Shown here piece by piece: positions 1 through 8,269 of a stretch of 64,000 bases of DNA; the first letter of the stretch is position 1; every line of letters begins with the position of its first letter. Location of the stretch: the NCBI RefSeq assembly GCF_000026045.1, contig NC_007427.1, positions 1 through 64,000 of the forward strand, read 5' to 3'. Source of the DNA: Natronomonas pharaonis DSM 2160. Its GTDB lineage: Archaea > Halobacteriota > Halobacteria > Halobacteriales > Haloarculaceae. The translations under genes were made by a program, and so were the position numbers. Under the pieces are notes generated by a model, which saw nothing but the letters and a program-made list of their open reading frames with translations, was not told the origin of the DNA and ran no database searches.

Positions 1-1449
1 GGTCGTGTCGCAAAGCGGTCTAGAGTTCAGTAGCAACTGACTCCCGTGAGGAACGGGACGCCTCTGGTGTCCATCCCAAGAGGTGTCCCATGCACGCCAC
101 AATCGACGTGCGGTTGACCGTTAGCATCGACGACCACAAAACGATACCGCTGGCCACGCTTGCCGAGTCCATTACCGACCAAAACATCGAATCGGTCCTT
201 CTCGAAGGACTCGTCGAAAGCCTCGACGCGGCCCGCGTCGAGGCGCTCTGTGGCGAAAAACACACCCACGGCAACGGCGAAAACCGGTTCCAACGAGCCG
301 GCACTGATACTCGCACAGCCGTCACAACCGCCGGTGAACACGAGCTCGATCTTCATTACGTCAAAGACACAGCTGCTGATCACGACGAATCCAGTTACTT
401 CCGGCCCGTCGAAGACGTTCTCGGCTTCGACGGCCAAAATCGCTATCAACAGGACATTGCCGCCAAAAGCGTCGATCTCGCTACCTCACTCAGTTATCGT
501 GATGCGGCAGATCACGGCGACGGCATCTTCGAGAGGATGCCGTCGCCGACCACCATCAACCGTCGCACCAAAGAATACGGCACCAAGCTCAAGCAGTTTC
601 TTCCCGACTGTGTCGCTGACACCGACGCTGACGCCGTTATTCCTGACGGCACACAGTGTCACAGCCAAGACGAAGACCGCTCGTACCACTCTGTCCAAGC
701 CACGCTTGGCGAAAACACCGCCGAGGAGTCACGCTCTCTGCTCGATCTCTCGGTCAACGCTGACTGGGACGAGACAGCCGCCGAACTCGAAGACATCGGC
801 GCAGTCACTGACGACGCGACGGTCGTCAGTGACGGCGATAGCGGCATTGTCACAGCCTTTACGGACGAACACAGCGATCACCAACTCGATCTCGTCCACG
901 TTGGCCGAACGCTTGACTACAACCTCTGGGACGACGGTGTCTTTTCGTTGGATCGGCGTAACCAGATCGTTTCAGAAGTAATCGAAGATGTGTTCCATCT
1001 GAAGAACTCGGTCATCAAGCACCGGCCAGAAGAGGAGTTCGCGGCGATCCGCGAGCGGATCACGCGAACGACCGAGCGTATCGAGAAGACAGCGTGGCAG
1101 CTGAATCAGTACGGGTCGGAGAAGGCGGCGAGGTATCTTCGGCGGTGGCTGCCGTCGATAGTGAGATTTGCCAAGCAGGCCATCGAGGGGTTCGAGGTGC
1201 CATGGACCTCGAACCCCGTCGAACGACTGATGGGCGAAGTCAGCAAGCGGTGCAAGAACCAGTGGATGCGCTGGACAAAGGAAGGATTAGAGGCGATCCT
1301 CCAGCTTCGGCTGGTGAAGTACGCTGATCCATCATACTACCAGTGGTTCCTCGACGAACTGCTCCAGCGACCGACCAAAACAGCAATGAGTTGTGACCTC
1401 TCAATTGAGAGCACCAGAGGCAAACTCTAGACCGCTTTGTGACACGACC
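1..1449 (+). mobile_element. ISH6-like insertion sequence
   Basis: The element is bounded by 27-base terminal inverted repeats at 1-27 and 1423-1449 that differ at one position (the outer end reads GGTCGTGTC on both sides). One transposase gene fills the interior. The left flank lies outside the window, so a target duplication cannot be checked. The right end lands inside a minus-strand host gene (1427-1675), whose reading frame runs into the inverted repeat. This shows that the element inserted into that gene. Near-identical ends and an uninterrupted transposase suggest a recent, possibly active copy. Confidence 0.88.
90..1430 (+). CDS. ISH6 family transposase
   Basis: The protein has 446 residues and occupies almost all of the inverted-repeat-bounded element. 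It would catalyse cut-and-paste movement of its own element. The C-terminal third is the recognisable part: the stretch around VPWTSNPVERLMGEV and KNQWMRWTKEGLEAIL resembles the last catalytic block of DDE transposases, where the Glu of NPVERLMGE is the likely third acidic residue. Acidic residues near IPDGTQ and VVSDGDSGI are candidates for the other two. The start ATG lies 63 bases inside the left inverted repeat, and the stop overlaps the right one. Family assignment comes from overall resemblance to ISH6 elements of haloarchaea. Confidence 0.82.
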   Translation: MHATIDVRLTVSIDDHKTIPLATLAESITDQNIESVLLEGLVESLDAARVEALCGEKHTHGNGENRFQRAGTDTRTAVTTAGEHELDLHYVKDTAADHDESSYFRPVEDVLGFDGQNRYQQDIAAKSVDLATSLSYRDAADHGDGIFERMPSPTTINRRTKEYGTKLKQFLPDCVADTDADAVIPDGTQCHSQDEDRSYHSVQATLGENTAEESRSLLDLSVNADWDETAAELEDIGAVTDDATVVSDGDSGIVTAFTDEHSDHQLDLVHVGRTLDYNLWDDGVFSLDRRNQIVSEVIEDVFHLKNSVIKHRPEEEFAAIRERITRTTERIEKTAWQLNQYGSEKAARYLRRWLPSIVRFAKQAIEGFEVPWTSNPVERLMGEVSKRCKNQWMRWTKEGLEAILQLRLVKYADPSYYQWFLDELLQRPTKTAMSCDLSIESTRGKL

Positions 1450-1675
1450 GACTTTTTTGCTCTGTGGTGGCCCCCACGGGCGTTTCAGGGTCATCTTCAG
1501 CCGACTGCATCTCGTAATCTTCGACGAATTCCTGTAGCGAAGTTAGAACGGAGTGATAATCCTCATCTTCGCTAGCTTCAATTTCAACGTCAATCGGACC
1601 ATCTTGAAACGAGATATGGATATCCATATCTCGTCGTGCTAGCCGAACCCACATGAAATCTCGCATCGATGCCAT
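1427..1675 (-). pseudogene. Small acidic protein truncated by the ISH6 element
   Basis: The reading frame enters the ISH6 right end: host codons run from 1675 to about 1450, and the last eight codons are IS sequence. The visible N-terminal part includes MDIHISFQDGPIDVEIEA and an acidic helical stretch (EDYHSVLTSLQEFVEDYEM). No family is recognised. An internal ATG at codon 17 is an alternative start. The gene lies 75 bases downstream of the 290-aa HEPN-like gene on the same strand, so the two were probably one operon. The rest of the host gene should lie left of the window. Confidence 0.6.
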
Positions 1676-1750
1676 GATCTTGTAAAGGAGCAGCTGATCA
1701 CTCTTGAAGCGGAAGAACAGAGCCGGTGATTAAGCCGCTCAGAGTTCAAA

Positions 1751-2623
1751 TCAGCCGAGTGAGAGTTGTTTAAGCGCCTCACCGACCCGATGCCCTGGAA
1801 TCATATACTCACCGCTGGCATTGCCGGCCTGAATGAATCCAAAATCACGGATGATTTGTCTCACTCGCTCATCTGAGACATCAGTCTCTTCACTTAAATC
1901 GGGCACAGATGCCCCGGCATTCTCAACGTAGCTAATGTCTACAGCAGCACGGTGCCCAAGCAGAAGTACAATCACTTGACCGGTAGTGGAGAGTTCTTCG
2001 TAGTCTGATCCAGTAATCGGATGAACCGTTCCCTCTGTAATCTGTACTACGCCCGAGAGCTGATCAGCCAGTGCCTGTCGGTCAAACTCATCGGGAGACT
2101 GTGCTAGATCTTCAAGTGGATTTTTATCATCGGCCGGTTCTGATATCTCGTCAATGAGGCCCGCTATTTCTCCCATGTTATCAGTACCGTTGCCGTAAAC
2201 ACGCAAAATTTCGGCTAACATCCATGAGCACATCGCTATCCCAGCCTGTGTATCAGCCCGATTAACAGGCACTTTGAGATTAACGTGGACAGAGTCTCTG
2301 TTGTTCCGGATATCATACGCAGCTCGGATTACCCTTGGAATCTGTAGGCGGACACTGTCGGGCTCGTCATTACCAATACCGTTGCTCAAGCACTTATTTA
2401 CGAAATAGTCTACATTGGGACGCTTCTGTACCTCTTCGCCCATTTGGTCAAGTAGTATGTTGACCATATTCTCACAGAAATTCCCGATATGCGTCCCTGC
2501 TTCGGCGAACTCTCCTTCACTAAACCGGTTGCTCATCGACTCGTAATGGTCCAACAAACGTTCAAGAGATTCTTTATGAAGCCCGCCGGCCAGCAACTCC
2601 TCACGTACGCGCTCAACGCTCAT
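1751..2623 (-). CDS. Hypothetical protein with HEPN-like RNxxxxxH motif and C-terminal winged helix
   Basis: The protein has 290 residues. The N-terminal half is helical and carries AAYDIRNNRDSVHVNL, in which R106, N107 and H113 fit the RX4-6H signature (polar residue after Arg) of HEPN RNases. The C-terminal 70 residues (around LSEETDVSDERVRQIIRDFGFI) look like a winged-helix or domain-fold DNA-binding module. Similar architectures occur in defence and abortive-infection genes. That is general family knowledge, and this protein is not matched to a named family. It is first in a minus-strand operon, followed by the ISH6-split gene, so the system may be inactivated. Upstream AT-rich DNA near 2640-2690 could hold the promoter. 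Confidence 0.6.
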   Translation of the reverse strand: MSVERVREELLAGGLHKESLERLLDHYESMSNRFSEGEFAEAGTHIGNFCENMVNILLDQMGEEVQKRPNVDYFVNKCLSNGIGNDEPDSVRLQIPRVIRAAYDIRNNRDSVHVNLKVPVNRADTQAGIAMCSWMLAEILRVYGNGTDNMGEIAGLIDEISEPADDKNPLEDLAQSPDEFDRQALADQLSGVVQITEGTVHPITGSDYEELSTTGQVIVLLLGHRAAVDISYVENAGASVPDLSEETDVSDERVRQIIRDFGFIQAGNASGEYMIPGHRVGEALKQLSLG

Positions 2624-3248
2624 CGTCGAGAGGTACCCCCAGCTAACATATTATGAAAACAATAATTCTATAACATAATAGCCTTTGTTGGTCAACTTTC
2701 GGTCTGCAGCGAGTTGTTTACCAAGTCTATCCCACACGGGTATCAGCAGCCTTGAGCAGGCTCGGCGTATCTTAACCAACTTCTGGCAGGTGTTCTCGTC
2801 TGTTGGTTAAAACTGTTTGTCTGAATCGACTCTGCGTAACAAAATACAGTATCACTTGCGAAGAGCCTCAACGAGCGACGTGCTGGTAGGCAAAAGCGAC
2901 GAAGGCAACCTCGCCACAGCAATCTAAGACCACCCTCTTCAACCAGCGACACTACCGAACAACAGCCACGGGATAGCCGCCCTGCGGGTCAACCTCCCGA
3001 AGACCAAAGCCGTGCTCGGCAACGACCGCCAACACCACGGCTGGAACCCCCTCGTACGCCTCAGCCACCACAACTTCCGTCCGAAAACTCGGCTCGGCCT
3101 CAGCCGTCCGCGCGCCCTCATATCCTAGAGGTGTTTGCCCTCTCGCATGATTTCTATCCAACCGTTGCGAAGTTTTCGGCCGGTGGTCGTGACGTCCTCG
3201 AACGATGGAATCGCGATACCAACTAAAATCATCCTCGGTGCCGTTGTC
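2624..3248. other. Intergenic region without a convincing gene
   Basis: Several overlapping minus-strand frames (2743-2952, 2952-3161) are open, but none has a recognisable domain and they overlap each other. The stretch around 2952-3120 on the minus strand has fairly good haloarchaeal codon usage, so it may be a decayed gene fragment. The only clear structure is the inverted repeat at 2772-2810, listed separately. Confidence 0.4.
2772..2810. repeat. Inverted repeat TTAACCAAC / GTTGGTTAA, copy 1
   Basis: Arms of 9 bases at 2772-2780 and 2802-2810 are separated by 21 bases. The same arms, extended to 11 bases, recur at 6637-6668 with a 10-base spacer. The two spacers differ by 11 bases, roughly one turn of DNA. 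This suits a protein-binding site better than an RNA hairpin, but the binding protein is unknown. Neither copy is next to a confidently called gene. Confidence 0.55.
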
Positions 3249-4046
3249 ATGCCCATGGAATCAGGGGATTCGTTCCGGGTCGTCATCAAGAAATCCGCTC
3301 TTGAGGCGAACGATGCGGCCCGGCGACTTTGTGACAAAGAAGGCGATTGCGTCGCATTTGACTCCGAAAAAGAGGCTGAAGAAATGGCTGCAGAATTAAC
3401 TCGAGACGCGACAGGAGAGATCAAAATTCAGCAGGCAGCACCCAACGATCCGGCCGATGTCGACGCCTATCTCGTCCACTTTCCAAAACAGCGGAAGCGG
3501 ACACCTGATGGGTCGCTGCAAAAGGGCTGGACGTTCGACACCACTGCCAACCAGTATGGGGCTATCGGAGAGACTCTCATCACAGCACCCGGAACACCGG
3601 CTGTCAAACACTTCGTCAAACAGGATTTAGGACCGTTACCCTCCGACGAAGTGGGAAGCCGAATCCGTACAGAGGTCAAAACCGACAAAGAGGAGTTCGA
3701 CTGGGAGACGCTCCGTTCGGCGGTTGCGAACGACTGGATTAATTGGACGCCGGATTGTGAGATTCGAGTTTTGATCGGCTACCCCCCTGCACAGGTCCAT
3801 CAGTACTTTTGCGAAATAAAATCGGGAGATGCATCGTTCGAGCGCAACCAGCAGGGGGCCATGGACGCAGCCTCGAAGAACGTGGATGTATTGAAAATTC
3901 GAGTCACACTCGAGGGGCTCCCCAATGAGTATTCAGTGAAATTCCGTCGAGTTGGTGATTCATCTCCGGATGTCAACTGGGAGAATCTTCTCGAGCGTGT
4001 CACCCCGTTCTGCCGCGACCAAACCGACCTGTCGGATTTTTACTAA
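3249..4046 (+). CDS. Hypothetical protein with PD-(D/E)XK-like nuclease motif
   Basis: The protein has 265 residues from the ATG at 3249. That start is preferred over upstream ATGs because an AT-rich box (ACTAAAATC, near 3221) lies about 25 bases before it, as expected for a leaderless transcript. The C-terminal half contains VHQYFCEIKSGDASFERNQ, in which E189 and K191 form an ExK motif after a hydrophobic strand, followed by a conserved-looking RNQ. This fits the core of PD-(D/E)XK nucleases, with the acidic partner possibly in the preceding CEIRVLIGYPP segment. A role in restriction or DNA repair is inference. It stands alone between accessory genes. Confidence 0.5.
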   Translation: MPMESGDSFRVVIKKSALEANDAARRLCDKEGDCVAFDSEKEAEEMAAELTRDATGEIKIQQAAPNDPADVDAYLVHFPKQRKRTPDGSLQKGWTFDTTANQYGAIGETLITAPGTPAVKHFVKQDLGPLPSDEVGSRIRTEVKTDKEEFDWETLRSAVANDWINWTPDCEIRVLIGYPPAQVHQYFCEIKSGDASFERNQQGAMDAASKNVDVLKIRVTLEGLPNEYSVKFRRVGDSSPDVNWENLLERVTPFCRDQTDLSDFY

Positions 4047-4067
4047 CGGACCCAGGCTATGTAGCAC

Positions 4068-4136
4068 GGAATCACCGACGAAGGCGAAGCCTATCTCTAT
4101 GAAAAACTCGATGCGAACGAGTTTGAATCACGGTGA
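4068..4136 (+). pseudogene. C-terminal remnant of a winged-helix (phage-repressor-like) gene
   Basis: Reading from 4068 gives GITDEGEAYLYEKLDANEF and then a stop at 4134-4136. This matches the C-terminal end of the adjacent frameshifted gene at 4363-4661, which ends YDITREGEQYLAGKLDARDL. It is therefore a relic of a second, related copy of which only the last 22 codons survive, suggesting past duplication or recombination at this site. Confidence 0.5.
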
Positions 4137-4362
4137 ATATCGTGAACGCGCCCTGATGTGTGTTGTTCACAATATCAAACAGTCTCTGACCCCGTGAAAT
4201 CAAGCTACGTCTGGCGATTCACCACGACCATCTTTTTTGAGTGTTCGGGCCCGACCTGCAGGTCGCACTCGTGTCTCCTCGACAGCCGTCCGCAAGACGC
4301 GTTAAATACCCACGACATCCGCCCGCAGAGCGGGCCCCTCGGCGCTGTCCCACGAGACGATC

Positions 4363-4661
4363 ATGGGCAAGCCAGAGGGGGCACGGAAGCAACAGCAGAC
4401 GACGACGTGGTACGTCCACGCCGACCTTCACGCCGATGACCGCATTCTAGAGCATCTCGCTGACGCCGGCCCCGATACCCCAAGGAAATGGCGGACAGCG
4501 ACCGGGTCCGATTCTCTCGCCAACACATCAATGCCCGCTGCAAGGCGCTGGTCGCATACGGACTCCTCGTCCACCTCGGCAACGGCGTCTACGACATCAC
4601 ACGAGAGGGTGAGCAGTACCTTGCTGGTAAACTCGACGCTCGTGACCTGGAGTCCGAATGA
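4363..4661 (+). pseudogene. Frameshifted winged-helix protein (PhiH1-repressor-like)
   Basis: The first frame starts at ATG 4363 and encodes TTTWYVHADLHADDRILEHL. At the run of C near 4478-4481 the meaningful frame shifts and continues as KEMADSDRVRFSRQHINARC, followed by a typical wing (YGLLVHLGNGVYDITREGEQ), and stops at 4659-4661. One missing base in the C run restores a protein of about 100 residues. Small winged-helix proteins of this type are common in haloarchaeal accessory DNA and proviruses. A homopolymer sequencing error is an alternative to a true mutation. Confidence 0.65.
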
Positions 4662-4663
4662 AG

Positions 4664-5233
4664 CTACTCCTCTAGAAGCGCCACTAGCCGGGCGACGTAT
4701 GGGCTGTTTTCCCAACTGCGATGCGGGCTGATCGTCGTGATCAGCGTTCGCGCCGCTTCGGGGCTCAGATGTCCGTTCCGAGCGTAGTCGACGATGAGCT
4801 GCGGCGTCGGGACGATCCGTGGCCCCTGGAGTACGGCGTGGATGAGTGGGAAGTTCGTCCCACCGAACTCGTCGGTGAGAAACCCATCGACGTCGAGCGC
4901 GTTCGCGAGGACGATGCCGTCGGTTTCACCGTCGTCGAGCCCGAACGTCGGCCGCGAGTCTGGTGTGTCCTCGCGCTCGTACGGGTCCGTGACCGTGTAG
5001 TAGCTGCGGGCTGCGAGGACGTTACTCGCGGCTGCCCCGTGGATATCTTGATACTGCGTGATGTCACGGAGCTCTGAAACGACTTCCGACGGCACGAACA
5101 CGTCACACGACGTGAGCAGATACTGAAACGGGTCGGGGGCATCGGTACCGACAGTTGCATCCGCACGAGGTACGGCGAGACTGACGAGCGCACTAGTGTC
5201 GGCGACGACCGTTCGCAGTCGCCGGCCGCTCAT
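4664..5233 (-). CDS. PIN-domain toxin (VapC-like)
   Basis: The protein has 189 residues and PIN-type spacing of acidic residues: D12 in VVADTSALVSL, a Glu in VPSEVVSEL, LDDGETDGIVLA and FLTDEFGG. PIN proteins are Mg-dependent RNases, many of which act as toxins on tRNA or rRNA. The start overlaps the stop of the upstream RHH gene by 4 bases (5230-5233), the usual coupled arrangement of a type II toxin-antitoxin operon. It is longer than a minimal VapC (about 130 residues) because of a C-terminal helical extension. The all-intact acidic set suggests an active enzyme. Confidence 0.8.
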   Translation of the reverse strand: MSGRRLRTVVADTSALVSLAVPRADATVGTDAPDPFQYLLTSCDVFVPSEVVSELRDITQYQDIHGAAASNVLAARSYYTVTDPYEREDTPDSRPTFGLDDGETDGIVLANALDVDGFLTDEFGGTNFPLIHAVLQGPRIVPTPQLIVDYARNGHLSPEAARTLITTISPHRSWENSPYVARLVALLEE

Positions 5234-5598
5234 TGCTCGTCGTCGGCTGTGGTCTCGACCGCCGTCGCGTCGCCATCGTAGACGTCCACGTCGTCGGGGG
5301 CAGCGAGATCGAGTGGTTCATCCTCGAGATCCGCTTTGAGAAGCCGGAGGCGTTGGGCGGTCTCGGCGCCGACCAACTGCTTGACCGTCTCGAACGCAAG
5401 CTGGTCGTCGTAGTACTTCGTCGCGACCAACTCCTGAAATGTCTCGCTGTCGGCCGTATTTTCGATGTACTCACGAATCGCCTCGACAAGCAGATCCGTC
5501 CGATCCTTATCGAAGAGCTCCGCGATCGCATCCAGCCGGTCGACGAGATACTCCGGCGACTGGAAATGAACCCGCCGTGGATCGTCGCTTGCGCTCAT
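5230..5598 (-). CDS. Ribbon-helix-helix antitoxin of the PIN pair
   Basis: The protein has 122 residues from the ATG at 5596-5598. The open frame extends further upstream, but those codons lie inside the palindromic operator. The N-terminus RRVHFQSPEYLVDRLDAIAE followed by DRTDLLVEAIREYI is a ribbon-helix-helix DNA-binding fold. The acidic C-terminal tail (LDLAAPDDVDVYDGD) is the likely toxin-neutralising part. It precedes and overlaps the PIN gene by 4 bases. A perfect palindrome immediately upstream of the start predicts autorepression. Confidence 0.75.
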   Translation of the reverse strand: MSASDDPRRVHFQSPEYLVDRLDAIAELFDKDRTDLLVEAIREYIENTADSETFQELVATKYYDDQLAFETVKQLVGAETAQRLRLLKADLEDEPLDLAAPDDVDVYDGDATAVETTADDEQ

Positions 5599-5599
5599 T

Positions 5600-5622
5600 C
5601 TATGTGCATATTCTGCACATAG
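5600..5622 (-). promoter_or_regulatory. Palindromic operator of the PIN/RHH operon
   Basis: Perfect 9-base arms CTATGTGCA (5600-5608) and TGCACATAG (5614-5622) flank a 5-base spacer, ending one base before the antitoxin ATG. Two further TGTGCA-type half-sites lie at about 5644-5661. A TATA-like TTATCAC segment sits about 28 bases before the start, so the palindrome covers the predicted transcription start. This is the expected layout for repression by an RHH protein. Confidence 0.6.
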
Positions 5623-5691
5623 AGTGATAACCGTTTCGGCGTATGCACAGAGCTTGCACATCGGTCCTCTGACGGAACCGTCCCGCCAGTC

Positions 5692-6021
5692 TCAGTCGGA
5701 GTCCTGTGCGTTCAGCTCCTTGAGGAACCAGCTGGCTGCCGTCCCGATCCGAACGCCATCGACGTTGCGCATCTCAAGGCCGTTCGTGGCGGTCCGAAAC
5801 GGCTCGTCGTCGACGAGGATACGGTGGATGACTGTGCGGACGGGATCGGTCCCGTAGGTATCAATAACGGTCGCCATCGTCCTGTCGAAATGCGCATCCT
5901 CGTGATCGGTTCGTGGGGCTTGGGCCCGGTGGATCACGAGGTCGACCACATCGTCGACCGATGCGTGGTCGGGATCTCCGGTTTGCTCACGAACGTCATA
6001 GGAAGGCTCTGTATCCGGCAT
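5692..6021 (-). CDS. Hypothetical acidic protein, partner of a winged-helix gene
   Basis: The protein has 109 residues and is strongly acidic at its N-terminus, with a C-terminal segment VDGVRIGTAASWFLKEL. No family is recognised. It lies 63 bases downstream of the winged-helix gene 6085-6444 on the same strand. A related winged-helix gene at 37269 is instead followed by a PemK-type toxin, so this protein could be a different effector linked to the same type of regulator. That link is inference. Confidence 0.55.
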   Translation of the reverse strand: MPDTEPSYDVREQTGDPDHASVDDVVDLVIHRAQAPRTDHEDAHFDRTMATVIDTYGTDPVRTVIHRILVDDEPFRTATNGLEMRNVDGVRIGTAASWFLKELNAQDSD

Positions 6022-6084
6022 TACGAGTCACTCCGTGGCGTCGTCCGTATCGGTTGTCGCCGCGTTCCAGGTCCTCGAACGCCG

Positions 6085-6444
6085 TCACTGTACGCGATCC
6101 ATCTCGTCGGTCTGGAGGTTCTCGAGACGCTCCTCACCGTACTGGTCATCCGCCCTCTCGTGGTGGCGGTGGAGCCGGTAGGCAGATTGGAGCCGTTCCG
6201 TGTCGTCCGTGATCGCCCAGTACGGGCGCTTGTGCCGGACAAGGCCGCGGTCCTTCAGGCGTGAGAGAATCGCACTGACAGCGTCCGTCTCCAGCTCAAG
6301 TCGCTCGGCGATCGTCGCCGCCTTCCATGCCCGGTCGTCATGCGCATCCAGAAACCGCACGATCCGCTCGGTGTCGTTCCGCTCCGCGAAGTCGTCGGCA
6401 TCGGCGTTTTCAAATTCGTCGATGTCGATGGTCCCGCTCGACAT
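6085..6444 (-). CDS. Winged-helix DNA-binding protein (MarR/antitoxin-like)
   Basis: The protein has 119 residues from the ATG at 6442-6444. This start is favoured over the ATG at 6469-6471 because the AT-rich box at 6472-6480 lies about 28 bases upstream of it. Helix-turn-helix region TIAERLELETDAVSAILSRL is followed by the wing KDRGLVRHKRPYWAITDD. The same order and the phrase LVRHK.PYWA recur in the protein at 37269-37637, which is paired with a PemK toxin. It probably represses its own promoter. The downstream partner differs from PemK. Confidence 0.65.
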   Translation of the reverse strand: MSSGTIDIDEFENADADDFAERNDTERIVRFLDAHDDRAWKAATIAERLELETDAVSAILSRLKDRGLVRHKRPYWAITDDTERLQSAYRLHRHHERADDQYGEERLENLQTDEMDRVQ

Positions 6445-6452
6445 AGGCGAAT

Positions 6453-6481
6453 GTTGGGACTGTTGGGACATAGATATTTGG
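6453..6481 (-). promoter_or_regulatory. Promoter with tandem TGTTGGGAC repeat
   Basis: Two adjacent direct copies of TGTTGGGAC (6453-6470 on the plus strand) are followed by the AT-rich TAGATATTTG segment. The AT box is about 28 bases from the ATG at 6444, placing the repeats between TATA box and start. A regulator bound there would block transcription, so autoregulation by the winged-helix product is likely. Confidence 0.45.
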
Positions 6482-6636
6482 CTTGTTTGTTACGTGGCGG
6501 AGATAGCTTCGGGCCCCGAAGGACTGAGAATAGGTCACTCCTGCAGAACGCTACGTTTCCCCTAATTGCCGTCCACTGGTGTTGGTCTGCAGAGTGCAAC
6601 TGGCCTGCCATCGAGATGGCGGCATCGCCATGACCT

Positions 6637-6668
6637 TTAACCAACAGCCAGTAGCGTCTGTTGGTTAA
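6637..6668. repeat. Inverted repeat TTAACCAACAG / CTGTTGGTTAA, copy 2
   Basis: Perfect 11-base arms at 6637-6647 and 6658-6668 flank a 10-base spacer. This is the longer version of the element at 2772-2810. Confidence 0.6.
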
Positions 6669-6758
6669 GACCACAGCCAACTCCCCCACCGTCGCAACTG
6701 CCGATGGGACGAATGGCAGCGACACCGGGGGTCAGATATACGCCTGCGGGTTGCGTGA

Positions 6759-6896
6759 ATGAACGGGCTTGACGACGCCGTTCCTGCGTTCTTCCGTGAG
6801 CTCCGTGAACGCGACGAGAAAGTGCTGGAGCAACGCGAGGTCTACAAGCTCCAGACCGTCGACCACGGGCAGATTGTGAAGTATCTCGGCGACTGA
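6759..6896 (+). CDS. Short 45-aa gene or remnant, paralogue of the decayed gene near 8.6 kb
   Basis: ATG to TGA encodes 45 residues including ERDEKVLEQREVYKLQTVDH. The decayed minus-strand gene at 8.3-8.8 kb contains ERAEKILEQREVYKRQAVDH once the mini-element in it is removed, so the two are paralogues. Haloarchaeal relatives appear to be longer, so this copy is probably truncated at the C-terminus. Function is unknown. Confidence 0.45.
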   Translation: MNGLDDAVPAFFRELRERDEKVLEQREVYKLQTVDHGQIVKYLGD

Positions 6897-7212
6897 CCGG
6901 TGGAGACCGCGAAGAGCGGCCTCCAGCGGGTCGGGTCTCACTCCCGATACGGCTTCGGAAAACTGCGGCTGAAGCCCCTTGGCGAATAGTATCAAGAACC
7001 AGAGAAGTAACGACTAACAGGCCACCAATGCAACACCAGAATCAGGATGAATCGGGCGAGAAGAATACAGCGGTGCGGCTGAATAAAGAAATCGTATCAC
7101 CAACGACTGGTATCACCAATCCTGGTGAGGGCGTCACGCATTGTGATAAGCTGGACAAAATCAGCCCAAGCGTCCGGAGCTTTATTATCAGCCGCCGAGC
7201 AGGTGGACGCGT

Positions 7213-8067
<855 letters not shown>

Positions 8068-8127
8068 CATCCTCCCACGGCTAAAGCCGATTGGATTTCG
8101 CCTCGATACCGCTGTAAGCGGCGTGCG

Positions 8128-8232
8128 CTAGTCTTGGAGCGTCGCGACTGTGCGGCCGGTTTCTTCGGCTTCTTCGCTCCGCGACATCCCGTATGTTGCG
8201 AGAGCCTCTTCAACCGCGTCGTCCAGGCTCAT
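8128..8232 (-). CDS. Very small acidic protein (34 aa)
   Basis: ATG at 8230-8232 to TAG encodes 34 residues with a helical acidic N-terminus (MSLDDAVEEALATYGMS) and haloarchaeal codon use. An ATTATACTT box at 8258-8266 is about 27 bases upstream, as expected for a leaderless gene. No family is recognised. It may be a genuine micro-protein or the tail of a degraded gene. Confidence 0.42.
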   Translation of the reverse strand: MSLDDAVEEALATYGMSRSEEAEETGRTVATLQD

Positions 8233-8269
8233 CGGTCAAACAAATCTTGACCCTGCCGAAGTATAATGT

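Larger units (their letters stand above)
6482..7212. other. Intergenic region with one palindrome and one short gene remnant
   Basis: Apart from the inverted repeat at 6637-6668 and the 45-codon frame at 6759-6896, no gene is supported. Two plus-strand frames at 6200-6633 are antisense to the winged-helix gene or lack domains. The stretch 6900-7180 shows no coding character. A TATA-like TTTATTATC at about 7180 serves the lipoprotein gene that starts at 7213. Confidence 0.5.

Noticed and set aside
5913-6264. Plus-strand frames opposite the 109-aa and winged-helix genes
   Set aside because: They are antisense, and the minus strand carries the recognisable winged helix and better codon use.
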